A DNA stretch of 19,023 bases from Rhodobacterales bacterium 34-62-10 (GTDB lineage: Bacteria > Pseudomonadota > Alphaproteobacteria > Rhodobacterales > Rhodobacteraceae), in the NCBI GenBank assembly GCA_002282555.1, contig NCJR01000050.1, positions 1 to 19,023 on the forward strand. The letters are read 5' to 3'. The notes under the pieces are model-generated. The model worked only from the letters and a program-made list of their open reading frames with translations. It ran no database searches and was not told the DNA's origin. Positions 13,814 through 19,023 of the stretch are shown here, piece after piece. The translations under genes and the position numbers were made by a program. Each line of letters starts with the position of its first letter. Positions within the stretch are counted from its first letter, which is position 1.

Positions 13814-15259
13814 ATGAGACATGTTTACCCTGTGCTGCTTTGTGGCGGGTCGGGCACCCGGCTGTGGCCGCTGTCGCGCAAAAGCTATCCCAAGCAGTTC
13901 GTGCCGCTTGTGGGGCAGCGGACGCTGTTTCAGGAGACGGCGGCGCGGCTGACGGGGCAGGGGGCGGGGCTGTCCTATCAGCGGCCGGTGATCCTGACCA
14001 ATGCGGATTTCCGCTTCATCGTGACCGAGCAACTCTCGGCGTTGAAGATCGACCCGCTGGCGGTGATGATCGAGCCCGTGGGGCGCAATACCGCGCCATC
14101 CGTGCTGGCGGCGGCTTTGTATCTGGAGCAGACGGACCCTGAGGCCTTGATCCTTGTGGCGCCGGCGGATCATGTCTTGCCCGATACGGCGGCCTTTCAT
14201 GCGGCGGTGGCCGAGGGGGCAAAAGCGGCGGATCAGGGTCGATTGGTGACATTCGGCATCACCCCGGACCGGCCGGAAACCGGCTATGGCTATCTGCAAC
14301 TGGCGACGCGGCCCGATGGCAGCGGGGCGGCGGTCGATCTGCTACGCTTTGTCGAGAAACCAGATCTGGAGCGCGCCAAGGCGCTTCTGGGGCAGGGGGA
14401 TTGCCTGTGGAACGCAGGCATCTTTCTGTTCCGGGCGCGCGACATGATCGCGGCCTTCACCGCCCATGCGCCCGATCTGCTGGAACCTGCCCGCGCGGCG
14501 GTCATGGGGGCGCGGCCCGATCTGGGCCTGCTGCGGCTGGACCCCGAAGCCTGGGGCCAGTTGCGCGAGATCAGTGTCGATCATGCGGTGATGGAGAAGG
14601 CGGATAACCTGTCGGTCGTGCCCTATGATGGCGTCTGGTCGGATCTGGGCGGTTGGGAATCGGTCTGGCGCGAGATGGGGCCGGATGCGGATGGCGTGGC
14701 CCTGGGCGGTCCTGCCACGGCGATTGATTGTGCGGACACGCTGCTGCGGTCGGAATCCGAGGGGTTGCAGATCGTGGGGATCGGTCTGCGCAATATCGTG
14801 GCGGTGGCCATGCCCGATGCGGTGCTGGTGGCCGATATGAGCCGGGCGCAGGATGTGAAACGCATGGTCGATGTGCTGCGCGCCAAGGGGGCCGCGCAGG
14901 CCGAGACTTTCCCGCGCGATCACCGGCCCTGGGGCTGGTTCGAGAGCCTGGCGCTTGGCCGGCGGTTTCAGGTCAAGCGCATCCTGGTGCATCCGGGCGC
15001 GGCGCTGAGCCTGCAAAGCCATGTGCACCGCTCCGAGCATTGGATCGTGGTCGAGGGCACCGCGCGCGTGACCGTGGGCGATGAGGTGAGACTGCTGACC
15101 GAGAACCAGTCGGTCTATGTCCCCGTGGGCGCGATTCACCGGCTGGAAAACCCCGGCAAGCTGCCGATGGTGATGATCGAGGTGCAGACCGGCGCCTATG
15201 TCGGCGAGGATGACATCATCCGCTATGAGGATGTTTATGGCCGTCAGGCGGAGGAATAG
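13814..15259 (+). CDS. manC: Bifunctional mannose-1-phosphate guanylyltransferase / mannose-6-phosphate isomerase
   Basis: 481-aa type II phosphomannose isomerase/GDP-mannose pyrophosphorylase (ManC/CpsB/AlgA family), the normal length for the fused enzyme. It makes GDP-mannose for surface polysaccharide. The N-terminal nucleotidyltransferase domain has the signature GGSGTRLWPLSRKSYPKQF from residue 11, then RNTAPS, FVEKPD and LWNAGIF. The C-terminal cupin isomerase domain has RPWGWFESL (about 371-379), QSHVHRSEHWIVVEGTA with likely metal-binding histidines, and ENQSVYVPVGAIHRLENPG. The start at 13814 (MRHVYPVLLCGGSG) is chosen because upstream codons to 13760 show no similarity. Eight nt separate it from the glycosyltransferase, so the two are probably co-transcribed. 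Confidence 0.95.
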   Translation: MRHVYPVLLCGGSGTRLWPLSRKSYPKQFVPLVGQRTLFQETAARLTGQGAGLSYQRPVILTNADFRFIVTEQLSALKIDPLAVMIEPVGRNTAPSVLAAALYLEQTDPEALILVAPADHVLPDTAAFHAAVAEGAKAADQGRLVTFGITPDRPETGYGYLQLATRPDGSGAAVDLLRFVEKPDLERAKALLGQGDCLWNAGIFLFRARDMIAAFTAHAPDLLEPARAAVMGARPDLGLLRLDPEAWGQLREISVDHAVMEKADNLSVVPYDGVWSDLGGWESVWREMGPDADGVALGGPATAIDCADTLLRSESEGLQIVGIGLRNIVAVAMPDAVLVADMSRAQDVKRMVDVLRAKGAAQAETFPRDHRPWGWFESLALGRRFQVKRILVHPGAALSLQSHVHRSEHWIVVEGTARVTVGDEVRLLTENQSVYVPVGAIHRLENPGKLPMVMIEVQTGAYVGEDDIIRYEDVYGRQAEE

Positions 15260-15267
15260 GGTCTAAC

Positions 15268-16494
15268 ATGCAGGAAAACGCTGGTTTGCGCGTCGCTTAT
15301 CTGGTGAACCAATATCCCAAGGTGAGCCATACCTTCATCCGGCGAGAGATCCTGGCGCTGGAAGCCCTGGGCGTGACGGTCGATCGTTTTGCCCTGCGCG
15401 GTTGGGATGGGGACGCGGTAGACCCCGTCGATCTGGAGGAGCGGGACAAGACGGCCTATACGCTCAGGAACGGCATCGTGGACCTGATGCTGGGGGCGGT
15501 GAAGCGCGGCTGGCGGCATCCCGGACGTGTGTGGCGTGCGGTCAAGGCTGCGATGGCGATGGCGCGCGGTGGGATGCGGCCGTGGCCCTATCATCTGGTT
15601 TATGTGGCCCATGCCTGCCGGATCATGGATTGGCTGGACCAGCGACCCGTCGTGCATCTGCACGCGCATTTCGGCACGAACCCGGCAGAAATTGCCCATC
15701 TGGTCAAGGTCATGGGGGGCCCGAGCTATAGTTTCACGGTGCATGGAAATGATGAGTTCGATCATGCTCCCCGTCTGGCCTTGCCGCAGAAATTCAGAGG
15801 CGCGTCTTTTGTGGCGGCGATCAGCGCCTATACCCGCAGTCAGCTGATGCGGCATCTGCCGCCAGATCTGTGGCCGCGGATCAAGGTGGTGCATTGCGGC
15901 CTGCCGGAGAGTTCCTTTGAAACGGTCGAGACAGCGGGCAGGGCAGGGGCCTTTCTGTGCATTGGGCGGATGGATGTCGAAAAGGGGCATCTGGTGCTGC
16001 TGGAGGCTTTTGCGAAGCTGCGTGCGCATCATCCCGACGCACGTCTTGTTCTGGCAGGGGATGGGGCGCTGCGCGGGATGATCGAGGGACGGATTGCGGC
16101 GCTTGGCCTGTCGGATGCGGTGCGGATCACGGGCTGGATCAATTCGGATCAGGTGCGGCAGGAGATCAGGAACTGTCATGTGCTGGTGCAGCCCAGTTTC
16201 ATTGAGGGCCTGCCCGTGGTGATCATGGAGGCATTGGCGCAGCGGCGTGCCGTCATTTCGACTTTTGTGGCTGGCATACCCGAACTGGTCATTCCGGGCG
16301 AAAATGGCTGGCTGGTGCCTGCGGGGACGATAAATGAGCTGGCCGAGGCGATGGCGCAAAGCCAGTCCATATCATCGCAGGATATGGAGGCGCGTTGCGA
16401 TGCGGGTTATCACCGGGTCAGGGCACGGCATCATATCATGACCGAGGCAGGCAAGCTGAAGACGTTGTTCACGCAGCCCGATGCGCAGGTCTGA
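15268..16494 (+). CDS. GT4-family glycosyltransferase (colanic acid WcaL-like)
   Basis: 408-aa GT-B-fold, retaining glycosyltransferase. The N-terminal domain begins RVAYLVNQYPKVSHTFIRREI, typical of WcaL/AmsK-like enzymes of exopolysaccharide assembly, and contains HAHFGTNPAEIAHL. The C-terminal GT4 domain has FLCIGRMDVEKGHLVLLEAF and VLAGDGALRGMIE. The E-x7-E motif is in PSFIEGLPVVIMEAL, with glutamates at residues 313 and 321, binding the sugar nucleotide. The acceptor is unknown. Following manC by 8 nt, it may use GDP-mannose, which is inference. AGGG 6 nt ahead of the ATG serves as ribosome-binding site. Confidence 0.9.
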   Translation: MQENAGLRVAYLVNQYPKVSHTFIRREILALEALGVTVDRFALRGWDGDAVDPVDLEERDKTAYTLRNGIVDLMLGAVKRGWRHPGRVWRAVKAAMAMARGGMRPWPYHLVYVAHACRIMDWLDQRPVVHLHAHFGTNPAEIAHLVKVMGGPSYSFTVHGNDEFDHAPRLALPQKFRGASFVAAISAYTRSQLMRHLPPDLWPRIKVVHCGLPESSFETVETAGRAGAFLCIGRMDVEKGHLVLLEAFAKLRAHHPDARLVLAGDGALRGMIEGRIAALGLSDAVRITGWINSDQVRQEIRNCHVLVQPSFIEGLPVVIMEALAQRRAVISTFVAGIPELVIPGENGWLVPAGTINELAEAMAQSQSISSQDMEARCDAGYHRVRARHHIMTEAGKLKTLFTQPDAQV

Positions 16495-16682
16495 CATCAC
16501 CTGATCTGCGCGCGGTCAGTTGAAACAATTTTGAGGCGATCATTCATCCGGAGCAACTTACGCTACTCTGATGACCCGAGATACCATACCATTAACGAAT
16601 ACCTGACAAACTTTGGTCACATAAGCACACAACAAATGCCAAAACACATTCTTTTCGGAATGACGGCATAGGAATTTCAGAT
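16495..16682 (+). promoter_or_regulatory. AT-rich leader upstream of the truncated gene
   Basis: About 190 bp with base composition clearly lower in GC than the flanking genes. It probably holds the end of the manC-glycosyltransferase transcript and a promoter for the gene starting at 16683. AGGA at 16671-16674 is the likely ribosome-binding site. No convincing -35/-10 pair or terminator hairpin was identified. Confidence 0.35.
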
Positions 16683-16883
16683 ATGCAGACCACGCAGCTT
16701 GATGCGACAGCAGTGGTGCGTAAAAATTCGATCGGGTTTATCGAGCAGGTTTTCAAACTTTACGAGGCCCGTCGGCCCCTGGTTCTTGTTGCGGATGAGG
16801 AGCCAAACTTATCTACCGCTAATAAACGACCGTTTTCCTGCAAAGTCAGTCACCTAGAAGGTCCGTCGCCGGGTTCGCGCTGA
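16683..16883 (+). pseudogene. Truncated 5' end of an unidentified gene
   Basis: An open frame starting MQTTQLDATAVVRKNSIGFI with AGGA 9 nt upstream reads like the start of a normal protein to about RRPLVLVADEEP (residue 41, near 16805). It then changes character (NLSTANKRPFSCKVSHLEGPSPGSR) and runs antisense into the recombinase gene. The sense-looking part follows the glycosyltransferase, so it was probably a polysaccharide-locus gene. The start loosely recalls AMP-forming ligases, but I cannot name it. The break coincides with the left edge of the int-vapBC module, and no continuation was recognised beyond 18722. The true end of host-derived codons is uncertain, somewhere between 16800 and 16850. 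Confidence 0.5.
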
Positions 16884-17889
16884 TCTCGACATCGGCATAG
16901 TACTTCTGGGCCTGCACGGCAGAGCGGTGCAGCGACAGCTTCATCGCGGCGGCCAGTGGGGCACCGTCGAGTGCAGCTTGTGTCAGAAAGCCCGCCCTCA
17001 GTCCGTGCGGGGTCGCAAAGTCTGCCGGCATCCCAGCGAGCTCCAACCGGTGTCGCAGGATCGTCCGCAGCGCATCCGAGGCAAGGCGGCGGGGGAGGGG
17101 GCGGTCGGAAAGGGAGACGGGACGAAACAGCGGGCCACTGGTCAGCTTTGTCACGTCCAGCCAATGCACCAGTGCACGGGCGGCTCGTCCCTTCATCGGC
17201 AGGCGCGGAGCCTGATCCTTTTTTGTGGTTTTGGTCTCCAGCAGGCGCAGCCAGACAAGACCTTTGGCGGCGAAATCTTCGAGTCCCACATCTTCGACGT
17301 TCAGAGCCGTAACCTCCGACCGCCGCCGGCCGCCGGACGCAAAGGCCAACATCAACATGGCGCGGTCGCGGATACCGCGATGGCTGTCGTCGCACGAGGC
17401 CAGCAGCGCTTCCAGAATGTCGCGGGTCACTGGCTTGGGCGATTTGGGGACGCGAGGCCGGGCATTGGCGCGCCGAGATTTCTGACGTGCCTGCTGTACA
17501 AGGGGCGACGAGAACGGCGAGGGCAGATTGCGCATGCGGTGGAACGCTTGCCAGCTTGCGATGCGGCGGTCCAGCGTGGCTGGGGAAGGGCAGGTAAGCT
17601 CTCGGCGCAATCCGACAGCGATCAACTCCATCGCCACATCTTGGGCAGGCCCGGGCTTTTCCGTCAGGTCTTGGGCGTGATCGAGGATGAATCGCAGCGC
17701 GACCTTTTCGTCCTCGGGCCAGTCAAGTGGCCTGCCGAACGAGGCCATCTTCCAGGCCGCGATATAGGCCAGATCCCGTTCCCAAGCGCGCAGCGTGTTG
17801 GGAGGCGTGCCGCGGCGGTAGAGATCGCTCAGTGCCGCCTCATCCGCGTCAGAGAGTTGGGCATAGGCGGGTAGGCCGAGCACACTCAT
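16846..17889 (-). CDS. Tyrosine recombinase / site-specific integrase
   Basis: 347-aa tyrosine recombinase. The N-terminal SAM-like core-binding domain covers about residues 10-140 (RRGTPPNTLRAWERDLAYIAAW). The catalytic domain has Arg I in SGGRRRSEVTAL (about R189), a lysine in ETKTTKKDQ, H-x-x-R in PHGLRAG (H295, R298), His321 in HRSAVQAQ and the nucleophile tyrosine at 330 or 331 (KYYADV). All catalytic positions appear present, so it should be active. The ATG at 17889 (MSVLGLPAYAQLSDADEAAL) is chosen. The frame stays open upstream to 18312, but that part is antisense to vapBC and has no recombinase similarity. It is divergent from vapBC across 72 bp and is the likely integrase/resolvase of the small module at 16810-18722. 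Confidence 0.9.
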   Translation of the reverse strand: MSVLGLPAYAQLSDADEAALSDLYRRGTPPNTLRAWERDLAYIAAWKMASFGRPLDWPEDEKVALRFILDHAQDLTEKPGPAQDVAMELIAVGLRRELTCPSPATLDRRIASWQAFHRMRNLPSPFSSPLVQQARQKSRRANARPRVPKSPKPVTRDILEALLASCDDSHRGIRDRAMLMLAFASGGRRRSEVTALNVEDVGLEDFAAKGLVWLRLLETKTTKKDQAPRLPMKGRAARALVHWLDVTKLTSGPLFRPVSLSDRPLPRRLASDALRTILRHRLELAGMPADFATPHGLRAGFLTQAALDGAPLAAAMKLSLHRSAVQAQKYYADVEISANPATDLLGD

Positions 17890-17898
17890 GCCTGCACC

Positions 17899-17932
17899 TT
17901 GCAGAAGTAAGGCGAAATCGCTATATGTAAGG
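17899..17932 (+). promoter_or_regulatory. Candidate vapBC promoter and operator repeats
   Basis: TTGCAG (17899-17904), a 17-nt spacer and TATATG (17922-17927) form a good sigma-70-like promoter reading into vapB. Two GTAAGG direct repeats, at 17907-17912 and 17927-17932, are spaced 20 bp (two helical turns) and flank the -10, a suitable place for VapB/VapBC autorepression. The element lies in the divergent int-vapB gap. Confidence 0.5.
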
Positions 17933-17961
17933 AGCTCAAATAAATCCCCTTGGAGGCTGCC

Positions 17962-18201
17962 ATGCAGGAATCGACCGTGACGACCAAGGGCCAGACCACC
18001 CTGCCAAAGGACGTGCGTGCGGCACTCCAACTCAACCCCGGTGACCGGGTTCGGTACATGATCCTCGATGGTGGTGAGGTCCGACTGGTGCGCAGCGGGC
18101 CCGTCATGCAACTGGCAGGCTTGCTGAAGGACCGGACCGACAAGCGGGCGAGCCTTGAAGATATGGACGAGGCGATTGCAAAAGGCGCATCCGGCCAATG
18201 A
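17962..18201 (+). CDS. vapB: AbrB/MazE-type antitoxin
   Basis: 79-aa antitoxin with an N-terminal SpoVT/AbrB swapped-hairpin DNA-binding domain (STVTTKGQTTLPKDVRAALQLNPGDRVRYMI, about residues 4-35). A C-terminal tail (LAGLLKDRTDKRASLEDMDEAI) would wrap the toxin. The ATG at 17962 has a perfect GGAGG 5 nt upstream, preferred over an in-frame TTG at 17950 that lies within that site. Its stop overlaps the toxin start as ATGA. It probably represses its own promoter. Confidence 0.88.
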   Translation: MQESTVTTKGQTTLPKDVRAALQLNPGDRVRYMILDGGEVRLVRSGPVMQLAGLLKDRTDKRASLEDMDEAIAKGASGQ

Positions 18202-18632
18202 CGTCCCAAACGTCCGTACCCATGACCGGGCTTGATACCAATGTCCTCGTCCGTTTTTTGGTGCAGGACGATGTCGCACAGGCCAAGGCCGCGCAGGACC
18301 TGATGGCGACATTTACCGAAGGGGCACCCGGCTTCATCTGCCGCGAGGTGCTGATCGAGTTGGTCTGGGTCTTGGAGCGCGCCTATACTTTGCCGCGACC
18401 AGACATCGCCCGGGCTCTCGACGGCCTGATGGAGGCGCGTGAGTTGGTGATCGAGGCCGCTGACCGTGCCGCGATTGCTGTTGATCGCTATCGCAAGGGT
18501 GGCCCCGGCTTTGCCGATCAGATGATCGCGCTGGCAGGACAGGGGGCTGGCTGCCAGGCAACGGTCACCTTCGACCGCAAGGCGGCGGGCCTTCCCGGGA
18601 TGTCGTTGCTGGGCACTGTTTCCGACCATTGA
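18198..18632 (+). CDS. vapC: PIN-domain ribonuclease toxin
   Basis: 144-aa VapC-like PIN-domain endoribonuclease. The four acidic active-site residues are in place: D13 (GLDTNVLVRFL), E54 (EVLIELVWVLE), D107 (GFADQMIA) and D126 (TFDRKA). Start ATG 18198 overlaps the antitoxin stop; a second in-frame ATG (residue 9) just before GLDTNV is an alternative start. It would cleave tRNA or other RNA when the antitoxin is degraded. As part of an integrase-linked module it may stabilise the element or the plasmid. Confidence 0.9.
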   Translation: MTSQTSVPMTGLDTNVLVRFLVQDDVAQAKAAQDLMATFTEGAPGFICREVLIELVWVLERAYTLPRPDIARALDGLMEARELVIEAADRAAIAVDRYRKGGPGFADQMIALAGQGAGCQATVTFDRKAAGLPGMSLLGTVSDH

Positions 18633-18693
18633 TCCGACGGCTTTCCGACTGGTTTCGCGGGCCAGAATGCCCACTTTCTGCGCCAGTTTCAAC

Positions 18694-18722
18694 ACCCACG
18701 ATAAGGCGGACTTATCGTGGGT
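18694..18722. repeat. 12-bp inverted repeat with 5-bp spacer (candidate recombination core site)
   Basis: Perfect arms ACCCACGATAAG (18694-18705) and CTTATCGTGGGT (18711-18722) around GCGGA, 61 bp past vapC. Read as 11-bp arms with a 7-bp spacer, it has the geometry of a tyrosine-recombinase core site. No T-run follows, so it is not a standard terminator. It marks the probable right edge of the int-vapBC module, since the sequence beyond is AT-rich. The left edge near 16808 shares only ACTTATC and a nearby TAAT with it. Confidence 0.55.
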
Positions 18723-19023
18723 AATGGCAAGAAAAATAAAACACGCAGGTACTGCGCAAAATATACTAAAAATGCGCATTACATGTGAATTGACCATAAT
18801 AAAAAAGATGAAACTGGCGATGTATCTGGTGCCGCCTGATGACGGTAGGGGCAGGCCAGACCTGTCCGCGTGTGTCGCGTTTAGCTCCCGATTTCAATTG
18901 AAGCAGTAAGCTGAAACTGAAGCACTGGAATTTCACCTTAGCGCTTCACCAACGCCTCAAGATTCCTGGTCTTCACAGCCCTGCCGCTTTGGTCAGGTTC
19001 ACCCGGAACCTGTCGCGCCTGCG
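18723..19023. other. Region without a recognised gene
   Basis: The first 110 bp are AT-rich and contain two TGCGCA palindromes exactly 20 bp apart (18753-18758 and 18773-18778). The second half returns to higher GC. A short minus-strand frame open to the window end finishes at the TAA at 18938-18940 (…GRAVKTRNLEALVKR) and could be the C-terminus of a gene lying outside, but nothing identifies it. Small plus-strand frames here show no family features. Confidence 0.3.

Noticed and set aside
17890..18312. N-terminal extension of the tyrosine recombinase
   Set aside because: It would run antisense through vapB and vapC and lacks recombinase similarity. A normal 347-aa protein starts at 17889.
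18667..18909. 80-codon plus-strand frame after vapC
   Set aside because: It reads through the perfect inverted repeat and AT-rich sequence, with no ribosome-binding site or family features.

Overview
The window looks like part of an extrachromosomal replicon (plasmid or chromid) of a GC-rich alphaproteobacterium, most likely Rhodobacteraceae (Roseobacter/Paracoccus-like). The signs are high GC content, an alphaproteobacterial-type glycerol ABC transporter operon, and a ParA-ParB-Rep_3 plasmid backbone with iterons and parS-like palindromes. The taxonomic call is inference from gene content. No rRNA, tRNA or CRISPR array was seen.

Layout. (1) 1-8891, minus strand: a tightly packed glycerol uptake and catabolism operon in the order glpD-glpS-glpT-glpP-glpQ-(57-aa membrane microprotein)-glpU-glpV-glpK. 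glpK is cut by the window start. Glycerol would be bound in the periplasm by GlpV and imported by GlpPQ/GlpST. GlpK phosphorylates it and GlpD oxidises it to dihydroxyacetone phosphate. The two ATPases have complementary degenerate motifs, which predicts one catalytic and one degenerate ATP site. (2) 8892-9270: the glp upstream region, with a candidate DeoR/GlpR-type repeat, then a cluster of three parS-like palindromes. (3) 9271-11786, minus strand: parA and parB, overlapping by 8 nt. parB is apparently split by a +1 frameshift near 10221-10223. A fourth parS-like palindrome lies inside parB and a spacing variant inside parA. (4) 11787-12393: the putative replication origin, with an AT-rich stretch, five contiguous 22-bp iterons, a hairpin and two outlying iteron-like copies in front of repB. 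(5) 12394-13671, plus strand: the Rep_3-family initiator. (6) 13814-16494, plus strand: manC (bifunctional GDP-mannose pyrophosphorylase/phosphomannose isomerase) and a GT4 glycosyltransferase, suggesting a surface polysaccharide locus. (7) 16683-about 16800: the start of another plus-strand gene that ends abruptly. (8) 16846-18632: a tyrosine recombinase divergent from a vapBC toxin-antitoxin pair, followed by a near-perfect hairpin shaped like a tyrosine-recombinase core site. This looks like a small integrated module that truncated the gene in (7). (9) 18723-19023: AT-rich, then unassigned sequence.

Main points for a second look: the asymmetric GlpS/GlpT ATPase pair; the 57-aa microprotein coupled to GlpQ and GlpU; the parS array next to the glp promoter, with in-gene copies and one spacing variant; the parB frameshift; and the int-vapBC module with its candidate recombination site.
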